Below, piece by piece: positions 47,346-56,174 of a stretch of DNA of 64,000 bases; the stretch's first letter is position 1; every line of letters starts with the position of its first letter. The notes beneath the pieces were generated by a model, which was given only the letters and a program-made list of their open reading frames with translations, searched no databases and had not been told where the DNA came from. Both the position numbers and the translations under genes were made by a program. The stretch is from positions 1-64,000 of the forward strand of contig NZ_JARXVM010000006.1 of NCBI RefSeq assembly GCF_029892285.1, in the 5' to 3' direction. The stretch comes from Rhizobium sp. SG_E_25_P2. GTDB taxonomy: Bacteria; Pseudomonadota; Alphaproteobacteria; Rhizobiales; Rhizobiaceae.

Positions 47346-47894
47346 ATGACGCAAGACGCACGCATCGACGATCTTCTCGCCTTCTGGTTTTCAGACGGCA
47401 TGGAGGCGAAATGGTACAATGGCGGGACGGATTTTGACCAGGAGCTCCAAAACCGGTTCGGCGTCCTGCATGATCTGGCCTGCGCGGGCGAATTGGATGG
47501 CTGGATGCAGGCGCCCCGGGGCGCTCTGGCGCTGGTCATCCTGCTAGACCAGTTGTCGCGCAACCTGCATCGCGGCACGCCACGCGCCTTCGGCCAGGAC
47601 CACAAGGCGCTGTCGCTGACGATGACGGCATTGACGGAGGGCTGGGATCAGGAATTTCCCGACCGCGAACGGCAGTTTTTCTACCTTCCCCTGATGCACA
47701 GCGAAGATCCCAGCCACCAGCAGACATGCGTCGCGCTTTACGAGGCGATCGACAATGAGGATGCGCTGAAATTCGCCCGTGAGCATCGAGACATTATCGA
47801 GCGTTTCGGCCGATTTCCGCATCGCAATGCGACGCTTGGGCGCGAGAGCAGCGAAGAAGAGCAAGAATTCCTGAAAGAGCATAAGGGGTTCTAA
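47346..47894 (+). CDS. DUF924 family protein
   Basis: A 182-residue protein with DUF924 landmarks: IDDLLAFWFSDGMEAKWYNG, ALALVILLDQLSRNLHRGTP, FFYLPLMHSEDP and FGRFPHRNATLGRESSEEE. The family is widespread and has an all-helical TPR-like fold but no firm function. It starts nine bases after cckA and may be co-transcribed. Its TAA stop codon is part of the repeat beginning at 47892, so the last residues may have been set by insertion of that element. Confidence 0.88.
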   Translation: MTQDARIDDLLAFWFSDGMEAKWYNGGTDFDQELQNRFGVLHDLACAGELDGWMQAPRGALALVILLDQLSRNLHRGTPRAFGQDHKALSLTMTALTEGWDQEFPDRERQFFYLPLMHSEDPSHQQTCVALYEAIDNEDALKFAREHRDIIERFGRFPHRNATLGRESSEEEQEFLKEHKGF

Positions 47895-47996
47895 AGCATG
47901 TCGCCCGAACGTTGGCGCCGGTTTCGGGACGACGGCTGTGACAAAACAAAGAGATAAAGCGAAAGGAGCGAATCTGAAAGATCGCGCCACGCTTTA
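47892..47996. repeat. Rhizobiales-type intergenic repeat (RIME-like)
   Basis: The element opens TAAAGCATGTCGCCCG and closes CACGCTTTA. Its right half is bounded by a perfect inverted repeat, TAAAGCG (47955-47961) and CGCTTTA (47990-47996), around GGAGCGAATCTGAAAGATCG. From memory this motif recurs between genes in many Rhizobiales genomes; no search was possible. It abuts the DUF924 gene and fills half of the gap before the next transporter gene. Confidence 0.6.
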
Positions 47997-48110
47997 AGCG
48001 CAAGACGCGCCTCTGGCGCTAAATATTTTGCGCCAAATCCGCTTTATCCTGAGGCAGGTCAGGGATAGTGTCTTAAAATCGTCACAAGACTCACCGGACC
48101 CTTCCCCATC

Positions 48111-48953
48111 ATGCCTTTGGATGTCGTCTTTCTCGTCCTGGTCGGCGCGGCCTTTCACGCGACCTGGAACGCCCTTGTCAAATCCGGTTCCGACAAGCAG
48201 CTCGATTCCAGCATGATCGCGCTCGGCGCCTCGGTCGCCTCGCTTTGCGCCCTGCCCTTTCTGCCGATGACGCTGCCGCATCCGGAGGCGTGGCCGTATA
48301 TTCTCGCTTCGATCTGCATCCATTTCACCTATTACCAACTGGTCGGCGCCGCCTACAGGCTTGGCGATATCGGGCTCGTCTATCCCTTGATGCGCGGGGT
48401 CGCGCCATTGATCGTGGCGACGACGAGCGGCTCCATCCTTGCCGAAACGCTGTCGCCGATGATGTATGCCGGTGTGATCGCCATTTCAGCCGGCGTGCTG
48501 ACGCTGGCGGCGGAGGCGCGAAGCGGCAATATGAAGGCGGCGGGCGTGGCGATCCTCAACGCTTTCGTCATCGCTGCCTATACCTATGTCGACGGCCTCG
48601 GCGCCCGTGTGGCCGGCGATCCGATCACCTATACGATCTGGATCTGCATTCTGCCGCCGCTTTTGCTGTTTTCCTTCGCCTTTTTCGTGCGCGGGGTGCG
48701 GCCGGTCGTCGATCATGCCCGCCGCACATGGCGGCGCGGACTGTTTGGCGGCGCGGGTTCGGTCGCCTCCTATGGTTTGGCGCTGTACGCGATGACAAAA
48801 GCGCCGATCGCGGCGGTGGCGGCGCTGCGGGAGACGTCGATCCTGTTCGCTCTGGTGATTTCGGTGGTTTTTCTCAAGGAGAGAGCGAGCGTCTGGCGCT
48901 ACATCGCCGGCGGCGTGATCGCGCTCGGCGCGCTGATCATGAAATTGGGATAG
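48111..48953 (+). CDS. EamA/DMT-family transporter
   Basis: A 280-residue protein of about ten helices. It starts LDVVFLVLVGAAFHATWNAL (a motif of one EamA subgroup), with YRLGDIGLVYPLMRGVAPL ending repeat one and AALRETSILFALVISVVFLKE in repeat two. Exporters of this fold move metabolites across the inner membrane; the substrate is unknown. It ends inside a perfect hairpin and is convergent with the TonB receptor gene. Confidence 0.88.
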   Translation: MPLDVVFLVLVGAAFHATWNALVKSGSDKQLDSSMIALGASVASLCALPFLPMTLPHPEAWPYILASICIHFTYYQLVGAAYRLGDIGLVYPLMRGVAPLIVATTSGSILAETLSPMMYAGVIAISAGVLTLAAEARSGNMKAAGVAILNAFVIAAYTYVDGLGARVAGDPITYTIWICILPPLLLFSFAFFVRGVRPVVDHARRTWRRGLFGGAGSVASYGLALYAMTKAPIAAVAALRETSILFALVISVVFLKERASVWRYIAGGVIALGALIMKLG

Positions 48954-48972
48954 GCGGCTATCCGCCTATCCC
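48947..48972. terminator. Bidirectional terminator overlapping the EamA stop codon
   Basis: Perfect 11-bp stem, GGGATAGGCGG with CCGCCTATCCC, and a four-base loop. The left arm contains the TAG stop of the transporter. T runs are short, so this could also be a transcript-end stabiliser for the two convergent genes. Confidence 0.65.
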
Positions 48973-48982
48973 GTAATTGGAT

Positions 48983-51160
48983 TTACCAGCTATACTTCAA
49001 CGAACCGAGCACCGTGCGGCCCTGGGCGTAATAGCAATAGCCGTCGGTGCAGACTTCGTCTCGCTTGTCGAAGACGTTCTTGACGCTGAAGGAGGCCTTT
49101 AATCCGTCGGCGCGCTTGAACTGCTTGCCGATGTCGAAATTGAGCGCCGCGTCGAGATAAATCCTCTCGCTGTTTTCCGTGGTGTTGGTGGTGTCCTTGA
49201 AGGATTTTCCGGCATAGCGCAGGCCGAGACCGCCGCTCAGCCCATCCATGAAGTCGCCTTCCTGAACCGTGTAATTGGCCCAGAGCGACGCGCTGTGCAG
49301 CGGCGTGGTCGAGGGCCGGTTTCCGACTTCGGCGGCATTGGCCGATTCCGTGATTTCGGCGGCGTTGTAATTGTAGCCGGCGATCAGGTCGAACCCGTTT
49401 CCGAACGCCTTCTTCGCCTCGATCTCGACGCCATCGGTGGTGACCTCGCCAAGAGCGCGGTAGTAGTAGCCAACCGTGTCGTTAAAGCCCGCATAGGTCG
49501 CCGCGTCAGACTGGACCATATGGTAATAGGCGAGATTGACAGCGTAATCGGCGCCGTCCGGCCGAAATTTGACGCCGGCTTCGAACTGTTCGCCGGTCAT
49601 CGGCGTCAGCAGCGCGCCGCCTTCATCGCGATAGGACTGCGGCACGAAGGACGTCGCATAGCTGACATAAGGCGCCAGACCATTGTCGAAACGATAGAGA
49701 AGGCCGGTCTGGTATGACAGGGCGCTGTCGCTGCCCTCGCCGGTCTTCACGCCCGCTGCATCGTCCCAGGTCGTCTGCTTGATCCAGTCGTTGCGGAGAC
49801 CGAGGACCGCGCTCCAGCCGCCGAAGTTGATCTGGTCCTGCGCATAGACGCCGATCTGGCGCTGGTCGCTGCCGCTCAGCGTCGTCAGCTCAGCCGTCGG
49901 TCCCGACACGCCGGTGGTTGGATTGTTGAGATCGAGGTCGAAAGCCGAGTCGACATCCCCATAGCCGAGACCGAAGCTGGAATTGATCCAGGTGGCGTCG
50001 AGACCTGCGGTCAGCTTGTGCTCAAGCGGGCCGGTGTCGATCGCGCCGGAAACCCGGTTGTCGGCCTGGTAGACATTCATGTGATCGGTGACGGCGACAG
50101 GAGAACGGCTCATGATTCCGGTCGCCTCGTCGGTCGAGAAGACTTCGAGATAGCGGCTTTCGAGATCCATCACGCTGTAGCGCAGGTGCTGGCTGAACTT
50201 CACCCCATTGTCGAATTCATGCTCGAACTTGTAGCCGGTCTGAAGCTGCGAGACCTTTTGATAATCATAGTCCGGGTCGCTGTAGCGCAGGATTTCGCCA
50301 TTATATTTGAAACCCTGCACATTGGTGTCGGTCTCGTCTTTCTGGCCGATTGCGTAGACCGTCAGCGACGTCGCGTCATCGGGCGCCCACTGGAACGACG
50401 GGGCCAGCATCAACCGGTCATCGCCGATCTGATAACTTGTGTCGCCGCTGCGGGCGACGCCCACCACACGCCAGGAAAAGGCGTCATTGGATTGGGAGAC
50501 ATCGCCATAATCCAGCGCCAGCTGGGTGCGGCCATAGCTGCCCCATTGCGCCTCGACCTCGCCATGCTCCAGGCCGTCGGCCATTTTCGACACGCGGTTG
50601 ACGATGCCCGCGACGCTGGAACCACCATAGAGCACCGAGACTGGGCCCTTGATCACTTCGATACGATCCAGGCCATAGACATCGGTGCGGAAGGTGCCGT
50701 AATTCATATAGGGTTGGCGCAGGCCGTCACGAAAATCGCCTGTCGTGACCGTGGCGTAGCCGCGAATGCTGATCTGGTCAAAACGCGGATCGAAGCCGTA
50801 TTGTCCAGTCTGCACGCCGGCGGCGTAATTGACCGCGTCGACCATGTCGTTGACGGCGCGCTCGTCCAGTTCCTTGCGGGTGATCACGGCGACGCTGCGC
50901 GGCGTGCGCGCAAGCGGCACGCTGTCCTTGAGGACGGACTCGGACTCCTCCGCCGCAATCGTGTCATTGTCCTTGGCGCGCGCCTCAGCCGCAGCGCGCG
51001 GTCCCTTGCTTTCGCTCGACACGATGATTTTCTTCAGGACGGTCGGCGCCTCCGCATCCTGCGCCTGCGCGGTGGGCGCAACCAGCGCTGCGGTCAGCGC
51101 CAGGACGGAGGTGCGGCTCGCAAGCCGAAGCCCGCGTCCTACTGATTTTTCTCTAGACAT
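48983..51160 (-). CDS. TonB-dependent siderophore receptor
   Basis: A 725-residue outer-membrane receptor. A signal peptide is followed by a TonB-box-like VLKKIIVSSE, the plug domain (TPRSVAVITRKELDE, SIRGYATVTTGDFRDGLRQP, DRIEVIKGPVSVLYGG) and a 22-strand barrel ending in a terminal Trp (LGSLKYSW). The GYxxxxxxxRDGLRQ and GPxSVLYG patterns are those of the FhuA/FoxA-type ferrisiderophore group. AGAAGGGA precedes the ATG. A TGA-N9-TCA box about 150 bases upstream suggests iron control. No siderophore synthesis or ABC genes adjoin it. Confidence 0.93.
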   Translation of the reverse strand: MSREKSVGRGLRLASRTSVLALTAALVAPTAQAQDAEAPTVLKKIIVSSESKGPRAAAEARAKDNDTIAAEESESVLKDSVPLARTPRSVAVITRKELDERAVNDMVDAVNYAAGVQTGQYGFDPRFDQISIRGYATVTTGDFRDGLRQPYMNYGTFRTDVYGLDRIEVIKGPVSVLYGGSSVAGIVNRVSKMADGLEHGEVEAQWGSYGRTQLALDYGDVSQSNDAFSWRVVGVARSGDTSYQIGDDRLMLAPSFQWAPDDATSLTVYAIGQKDETDTNVQGFKYNGEILRYSDPDYDYQKVSQLQTGYKFEHEFDNGVKFSQHLRYSVMDLESRYLEVFSTDEATGIMSRSPVAVTDHMNVYQADNRVSGAIDTGPLEHKLTAGLDATWINSSFGLGYGDVDSAFDLDLNNPTTGVSGPTAELTTLSGSDQRQIGVYAQDQINFGGWSAVLGLRNDWIKQTTWDDAAGVKTGEGSDSALSYQTGLLYRFDNGLAPYVSYATSFVPQSYRDEGGALLTPMTGEQFEAGVKFRPDGADYAVNLAYYHMVQSDAATYAGFNDTVGYYYRALGEVTTDGVEIEAKKAFGNGFDLIAGYNYNAAEITESANAAEVGNRPSTTPLHSASLWANYTVQEGDFMDGLSGGLGLRYAGKSFKDTTNTTENSERIYLDAALNFDIGKQFKRADGLKASFSVKNVFDKRDEVCTDGYCYYAQGRTVLGSLKYSW

Positions 51161-51305
51161 GACGTCCCTTCTTCTCTTTTTTTAACGCCTCCCTTGGAAA
51201 GGAGGCTAAAGACAGAGCGGGGTGTCGGCGGGGCGCATCGCTGTTTCTTCAAAGTTGATTTACAAAATCATAAGTTCCTCCACCAGATAGATACTCACTC
51301 TAACA

Positions 51306-51320
51306 TGAGTCAACATATCA
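51306..51320. promoter_or_regulatory. IRO-box-like (RirA) site upstream of the TonB receptor
   Basis: TGAGTCAACATATCA fits the iron-responsive operator pattern TGA-N9-TCA of rhizobial RirA. On the receptor strand it overlaps TTGACT, a -35-like element. A GCCTCC/GGAGGC hairpin (51187-51206) lies in the receptor mRNA leader. Bases 51161-51448 are AT-rich, with a TTGGCGCCAA palindrome at 51357-51366 and no gene that I can support. Confidence 0.45.
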
Positions 51321-51448
51321 ACTTAATTTCGACGATTTTTCGCCCATATTGGCGATTTGGCGCCAACAAACGATGCGGCACCATATTACCACATGGTTAT
51401 GCCATTGTTTTTAATAGGTAATATTTTCAATCTTCCAAATGTGTCATC

Positions 51449-51598
51449 TTGATTTCAACGGATGGCTGCCGTATAAGCCCGGCCAACGTCGCCGAAACCC
51501 GGCGACGTTTCCTTTGCGGGCCAAACTTCCGCAAACCAAGCAACAAAAAACGCCCCTTGCCTTCGGGCATTGGGGATCAAACACGAAAGACAAGACAA
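51449..51598 (+). promoter_or_regulatory. rplM promoter and hairpin-rich leader
   Basis: TTGATT (51449-51454), a 17-base spacer and TATAAG (51472-51477) make a near-consensus promoter. The 115-base leader that follows holds three hairpins: AACGTCGCCG/CGGCGACGTT (51485-51509, perfect), TTGCGG/CCGCAA (51514-51534) and CCCC..GCC/GGC..GGGG (51553-51575). Ribosomal protein operons often regulate themselves through such leaders. Confidence 0.6.
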
Positions 51599-52063
51599 AT
51601 GTCCACCTTCGTTCAGAAGCCGGCAGACGTCGAGAAGAAGTGGATCCTCATCGACGCCGAAGGCCTCGTTGTCGGTCGCCTCGCTTCCATCATCGCCAAT
51701 CGTCTCCGCGGCAAGCATAAGCCGACCTTCACTCCGCATGTCGATGATGGCGACAACGTCATCGTCATCAATGCCGACAAGGTCGTCTTCACCGGCAAGA
51801 AGTACACCGACAAGAAGTTCTACTGGCACACCGGCTATCCGGGCGGCATCAAGGAGCGCACCATGCGCCAGACCCTTGAAGGTCGTTTTCCGGAACGCGT
51901 GCTCGAGAAGGCCGTGGAACGCATGGTTCCCCGTGGCCCGCTCGGCCGTCGCCAGATGAAGAACCTCAAGGTTTACGCCAGCGCCACCCATCCGCACGAA
52001 GCTCAGCAGCCGGTCGTTCTTGACATCGCCAAGCTGAACGACAAGAACACGAAAAGAGGCTGA
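51599..52063 (+). CDS. rplM: 50S ribosomal protein L13
   Basis: A 154-residue L13 beginning [20 protein letters not shown]. Core motifs are [39 protein letters not shown] and [20 protein letters not shown]. It is an early 50S assembly protein. It is followed two bases later by rpsI, the standard L13-S9 operon. Confidence 0.98.
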   Translation: MSTFVQKPADVEKKWILIDAEGLVVGRLASIIANRLRGKHKPTFTPHVDDGDNVIVINADKVVFTGKKYTDKKFYWHTGYPGGIKERTMRQTLEGRFPERVLEKAVERMVPRGPLGRRQMKNLKVYASATHPHEAQQPVVLDIAKLNDKNTKRG

Positions 52064-52065
52064 TC

Positions 52066-52533
52066 ATGGCTGACCTTTCCGCCCTCAAGGACATCGCAAC
52101 TCCTTCCGAGTCTGCTGCTCCGGTTCATGTCCGCAAGGTCGACACCTTCGGCCGCTCCTACGCGACCGGCAAGCGCAAGAACGCTGTCGCCCGCGTCTGG
52201 GTCAAGGCCGGCTCCGGCAAGATCGTCGTCAACGGCAAGGACTACACGGCGTATTTCGCCCGTCCGGTGCTGCAGATGATCCTTCGCCAGCCGATCTTCG
52301 CGGCTGCCCGCGACGGCCAGTTCGACATCATCGCCACCGTCGCCGGCGGCGGTCTGTCTGGTCAGGCCGGCGCTGTGCGTCACGGCATTTCCAAGGCTAT
52401 GACCTACTTCGAACCTGGCCTGCGCCCGGTCCTGAAGAAGGGCGGCTTCCTGACCCGCGACAGCCGCGTCGTCGAGCGCAAGAAGTACGGCCGCGCCAAG
52501 GCCCGTCGTTCGTTCCAGTTCTCGAAGCGCTAA
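52066..52533 (+). CDS. rpsI: 30S ribosomal protein S9
   Basis: A 155-residue S9. A 20-residue N-terminal extension (starting [16 protein letters not shown]) precedes the conserved [40 protein letters not shown] and the C-terminal [16 protein letters not shown], whose tail contacts P-site tRNA. The extension is usual in alphaproteobacteria. GAGGCTGATC precedes the ATG. A strong terminator follows. Confidence 0.98.
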   Translation: MADLSALKDIATPSESAAPVHVRKVDTFGRSYATGKRKNAVARVWVKAGSGKIVVNGKDYTAYFARPVLQMILRQPIFAAARDGQFDIIATVAGGGLSGQAGAVRHGISKAMTYFEPGLRPVLKKGGFLTRDSRVVERKKYGRAKARRSFQFSKR

Positions 52534-52558
52534 GCGCTTCGCCACTGGCGGAAATTGC

Positions 52559-52584
52559 AAAGGCCGGGCTTTCGCCCGGCCTTT
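52559..52584 (+). terminator. Rho-independent terminator of rplM-rpsI
   Basis: Perfect 11-bp stem AAAGGCCGGGC/GCCCGGCCTTT with a TTTC loop, ending in a short T run. It may also end the convergent DUF982 transcript. Confidence 0.85.
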
Positions 52585-52605
52585 GTCGTTTGTGATGGCC
52601 CATCC

Positions 52606-52908
52606 TCAGGCCGCCTCCGCCGGGGCCCCGTTCGCATTGGCGGGCGCGCGCCCGATCTGGGGATGGCAGACCAGCGCCGCTTCGATGCAGGAGGCGATGA
52701 AGGCTTCGCGCGCGACTTCGGCGGGCGCCGCGCGGCAAAGCGCAGCCCGGCACTGCGTCAGCGCATTCAGATAGTGGCGTCCCTTGCGCAAGGGCCATTC
52801 ATTTTCGAGAAAATCCAGCGCGTCATAGGCGCCGGAGAAATGCCGGGCCGCGCCGTTTTGCAACTGCACGGTGATCGGTTGACGCCAAGGAATATCGTTG
52901 GCCTGCAT
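52606..52908 (-). CDS. DUF982 family protein
   Basis: A 100-residue protein with the DUF982 pattern: WRQPITVQLQNGAARHFSGA, ALDFLENEWPLRKGRHYLNA, LTQCRAALCRAAPAEVAREA and FIASCIEAAL. GGGAGA lies before the ATG at 52908. The family is almost limited to rhizobia and often present in several copies; function unknown. Confidence 0.85.
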   Translation of the reverse strand: MQANDIPWRQPITVQLQNGAARHFSGAYDALDFLENEWPLRKGRHYLNALTQCRAALCRAAPAEVAREAFIASCIEAALVCHPQIGRAPANANGAPAEAA

Positions 52909-53077
52909 GATTGTTCTCCCAAACAGGCGCTTTCGGCGCGCCGCCGCAATCGTCTTTTTTTCGCCGCGCGCGCCTCTCCGGATGACCATCCCCACAGCCC
53001 GCGCGAGCGGACCAGTAACCCCCTTGGCCGTCGCCTGGTTCCCTGCAATATTGAGAAAATCATAGCGAGATTCTCCG

Positions 53078-53431
53078 ATGTCCGACACGCTCTCCCCCTT
53101 CGCATCGCTGCCCAAGCCGCCCTATTTCGTGGTGATGTTTTCGTCGCGCCGCTGTCCCGGCGACAATGGCTATGGCGACATGGCCCAACGCATGGCGGAT
53201 CTTGCGGCGCGGCAACCGGGATATCTCGGCGTGGAAAGCGCCCTTGGCGACGATGGCTTCGGCATCACCAATTCCTTTTGGGCCAATGAGGACAGCATCC
53301 GGGCCTGGAAACGCGACGTCGATCATCTCGACGCCCAGACCAAGGGACGCCAACATTGGTATGAACGTTACGAGGTGCGCGTCGCCCGGGTGGAGCGCTC
53401 CTATTCCTTTGAAGCCAGGATTGACGGCTGA
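53078..53431 (+). CDS. Antibiotic biosynthesis monooxygenase (ABM) domain protein
   Basis: A 117-residue protein with one ferredoxin-like ABM domain: YFVVMFSSRRCPGDNGYGDM, MADLAARQPGYLGVESAL and SFWANEDSIRAWKRDVDHL. Related proteins act as small oxygenases or isomerases, or have no known substrate. It is divergent from the DUF982 gene and 54 bases before speB. Confidence 0.85.
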   Translation: MSDTLSPFASLPKPPYFVVMFSSRRCPGDNGYGDMAQRMADLAARQPGYLGVESALGDDGFGITNSFWANEDSIRAWKRDVDHLDAQTKGRQHWYERYEVRVARVERSYSFEARIDG

Positions 53432-53485
53432 TCCGGCAAGCCACCCTTATCCCGTCGCCGCGATCTCTCAAAACCAGGGCCCCTC

Positions 53486-54433
53486 GTGAAAAAGACCATC
53501 GACAACGCCTTCACCGCCCGATCGCTGAAAGGCGCGGCCTCGGACCCCACCTATGCCGGCGTTTTGTCCTTCATGCGCCGCAAATACACCAAGAGCCTCA
53601 CGGGCGTGGACGCTGTGGTCTGGGGCATCCCGTTCGACGCAGCCGTCTCGCATCGTCCGGGCGCGCGCTTCGGGCCGCGCGCCATCCGCGAGGCGTCGTC
53701 GATCTTCGACAACGATCCGCAATATCCGTTTCACCGCGACCTGTTCGAGGCGATGGCGGTGATTGATTACGGCGATTGCCTGCTCGATTATGGCGATCAT
53801 CAGAAGACGCCCGCGACGATCGAGAAGGAAGCCGCCAAGATCCTCAAATCGGGAGCCTTCCTGCTGTCGCTCGGCGGCGATCACTACGTCACATGGCCGC
53901 TTCTCAAGGCGCATGCCGCCAAATATGGTCCGCTGGCGCTGGTGCAGTTCGACGCCCATCAGGACACATGGTTCGACGAGGACCGACGGATAGACCACGG
54001 ATCCTTTGTCGGCCGCGCCGCCCGCGATGGGATCATCGATGTCGACCATTCCATCCAGATCGGCATCCGCACCCATGCGCCCGACGATTGCGGGATAAAG
54101 ATCGTCTATGGCCATGAGGTGGAAGAGATGACGGCGCGCGAGATCGCCGAGGCAATCGTCGCCCGCGTCGGAGACCGGCCCTGTTACCTGACGTTCGACA
54201 TCGACTGCCTCGACCCGGCCTATGCGCCGGGTACGGGGACGCCGGTGTCTGGCGGCCCTTCGAGCGCCAAGATGCTCTCGGTGCTCCGAAATCTCGCCAC
54301 CCTCGACATCAAGGGCGGCGACGTCGTGGAAGTGTCGCCTCCCTACGATCACGGTTTGATCACGGCCATCGCCGGCGCAAGCGTCGCCATGTATCTGCTG
54401 GGTCTCAGAGCGGAAAAACTGGCGGCAGGCTGA
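53486..54433 (+). CDS. speB: Agmatinase
   Basis: A 315-residue ureohydrolase. The binuclear Mn2+ site is seen in LLSLGGDHYVTWPLL, LVQFDAHQDTWFDE and YLTFDIDCLDPAYAPGTGTP. It hydrolyses agmatine to putrescine and urea; guanidinobutyrase is a closely related alternative. A GTG at 53486 with AGGG upstream is the likely start. It is convergent with the sulfatase-fold gene, six bases away. Confidence 0.92.
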   Translation: MKKTIDNAFTARSLKGAASDPTYAGVLSFMRRKYTKSLTGVDAVVWGIPFDAAVSHRPGARFGPRAIREASSIFDNDPQYPFHRDLFEAMAVIDYGDCLLDYGDHQKTPATIEKEAAKILKSGAFLLSLGGDHYVTWPLLKAHAAKYGPLALVQFDAHQDTWFDEDRRIDHGSFVGRAARDGIIDVDHSIQIGIRTHAPDDCGIKIVYGHEVEEMTAREIAEAIVARVGDRPCYLTFDIDCLDPAYAPGTGTPVSGGPSSAKMLSVLRNLATLDIKGGDVVEVSPPYDHGLITAIAGASVAMYLLGLRAEKLAAG

Positions 54434-54439
54434 AACGCC

Positions 54440-56134
54440 TCAGTCGACCACCAGGAAACCGGCCTGATGACGGGCGGCGAGATGCTGATTGACCGCTCCA
54501 CGCTCCAGGCAGAGATGCATGCGCCCCTCGCAGCGCTGACTGAGCGCGGCGAGATCATCGAAAACGGCAGATTTCGGCAGATTGGTCGCCGCAAGGATCC
54601 GCGCGGGAAGATAAGCCGCATCGATCCGATCGCCGAGCTTGGCGTAGTCGACCTCAGCGCCAAAGCCATGCACGGCAAAGAATGTCTCATACATCTTGGC
54701 GCGGAAGTCGGTCGTTTCCCGGCCGAGATTGTCGGGATCGACGAAGCGCTTGGTGGCGGTAGCCTGATGATCGCCGAATTCGGCCACGATCGCGCCGCGT
54801 GGACCGTGGTCCCGACGACGTCCCTCCAGAAATGCCGTCATATCGCGCCGGCTGACCACCACACGGCGGGCATATTCATCCAGTTCCGCATCTGAAGACA
54901 GCGGCGCCGATCCGACGTCTTGCGCGGCCGGCAGGCGCGCCGTGAACGGCCCATGGGTGAACATGGTCTGCATGGCGACGAACAACGGACGCCCGTCGGT
55001 CTTGCGATGGTCCGCCACCAGTTTCTCTACAAAATTGAAATAGTCGCTGTCGCGCGTGCCGAACGAGCCGAGCTTCATGGCGTCCGCATCGTAGACGGTT
55101 TCGAAACCGAGCGATTTGAGAAAGGGGCCTTCGTTCACGGAGCGGTACTTCAGCGTCATCAGCGCTACTGTGCGATAGCCGCAATCGGCAAGCAAACGCG
55201 GCAGGGAATGCCGCACGCGGCCTTCCATGAAGGCGTTCACATAAGGCGCCTGCCAGCCGAAGTCGGCGGTGGAAAGGCCCGTCAGCACGGAGAAATTGGT
55301 CATCCAGGTGCCAGCGCCGAAAGTCTCGACATGGAGCGCGCGAACCCGCCCGTCGCCGGAGCGGAAAGAGGCGCGCACATCGTCCGGAAGGGCAATTTCA
55401 GGACCGATTGCTGCGGGAGCCTGGCTTTCGGAGAGGACCAGGAAGAGGTCAGACTTGTCGTCGGTACGCCCGCAAACAGGCGCTGCCGCGAGATCTTCCG
55501 TCGGCTTGGTCGACATGAAATGTTCCCGGATTGGCGCAGGCCCCGTCAAGTTGCGGATATGCCCCAGGGAAAAATAAAGCGCCGAGGCATTGTAGCCCGC
55601 TGTGAAGGGAAGATAATCGGAATCGAAGGTCTGCGCCCTTGGATAGGTGGCCGAACTCAAGGCGATAGCAAGCGGCAGCAGCGAAAGACGCAGCGGCGGC
55701 GCCATCCAAACGGGCCTTTCCAGCCTGTAGATGACAACGAGCCCTGTGACGGCCAAGCCGATCGCCACAAGGGCAGCCAATCCGAGCATAGGATAGTACT
55801 CGACCAGAAATACAAACAAGTCGCCGTCACGGGCCGTAAACAGCAAGTCATAGACATGCAGCGCCATGCCGTTCAGGTGATGCTTCACATAGGACGCGAG
55901 CCCCTGCATCACGGTGAAGGTGGCGGCCGCAAAGACAGAAAATATCGGCCGTCGGCTCAGGATGAAGGCTGCCGCGGCAATGGCCGCCGTGATCGAGAAC
56001 ACATAGGGAATGTAGGCCCAGCGGGAGTCCATATAGCGGACAAAGGCGAAAAGACCGAGGCAACTCGCGACGACGGAGAGGACTTGGGTGACGGTCGGCA
56101 AACTGAGCAGTCTCGCATGCGACAGAATAAGCAT
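54440..56134 (-). CDS. Sulfatase-fold membrane enzyme (LTA synthase/phosphoethanolamine transferase type)
   Basis: A 564-residue protein. Four to five membrane spans fill about residues 15-190. The periplasmic sulfatase domain follows: LFLVLSESQAP (metal-binding Glu), GAGTWMTNFSVLTGLS (candidate nucleophile Thr), GTRDSDYFNFVEKLV, TMFTHGPF (His) and VAEFGDHQATATK (Asp, His). The layout fits enzymes that move phosphoglycerol or phosphoethanolamine from phospholipids to envelope glycans, for instance rhizobial cyclic glucans. The ATG at 56134 follows GAGGAAC. A Pho-box-like site lies 23 bases upstream. Confidence 0.82.
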   Translation of the reverse strand: MLILSHARLLSLPTVTQVLSVVASCLGLFAFVRYMDSRWAYIPYVFSITAAIAAAAFILSRRPIFSVFAAATFTVMQGLASYVKHHLNGMALHVYDLLFTARDGDLFVFLVEYYPMLGLAALVAIGLAVTGLVVIYRLERPVWMAPPLRLSLLPLAIALSSATYPRAQTFDSDYLPFTAGYNASALYFSLGHIRNLTGPAPIREHFMSTKPTEDLAAAPVCGRTDDKSDLFLVLSESQAPAAIGPEIALPDDVRASFRSGDGRVRALHVETFGAGTWMTNFSVLTGLSTADFGWQAPYVNAFMEGRVRHSLPRLLADCGYRTVALMTLKYRSVNEGPFLKSLGFETVYDADAMKLGSFGTRDSDYFNFVEKLVADHRKTDGRPLFVAMQTMFTHGPFTARLPAAQDVGSAPLSSDAELDEYARRVVVSRRDMTAFLEGRRRDHGPRGAIVAEFGDHQATATKRFVDPDNLGRETTDFRAKMYETFFAVHGFGAEVDYAKLGDRIDAAYLPARILAATNLPKSAVFDDLAALSQRCEGRMHLCLERGAVNQHLAARHQAGFLVVD

Positions 56135-56156
56135 GGCGTTCCTCAACTCTAGGGCG

Positions 56157-56174
56157 CTGTCATCTATTTGTCAT
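56157..56174. promoter_or_regulatory. PhoB-box-like direct repeat
   Basis: CTGTCATCTATTTGTCAT matches the Pho box (CTGTCAT-N4-CTGTCAT) with a single mismatch in the second half. It lies between the sulfatase-fold gene (minus) and argC (plus), 23 bases before the former's start. The half-site orientation is toward argC, about 140 bases away. Confidence 0.5.

Noticed and set aside
51194-51421. A 75-residue open frame between the TonB receptor and rplM
   Set aside because: AT-rich regulatory DNA with no ribosome-binding site and the iron-box-like site inside it.
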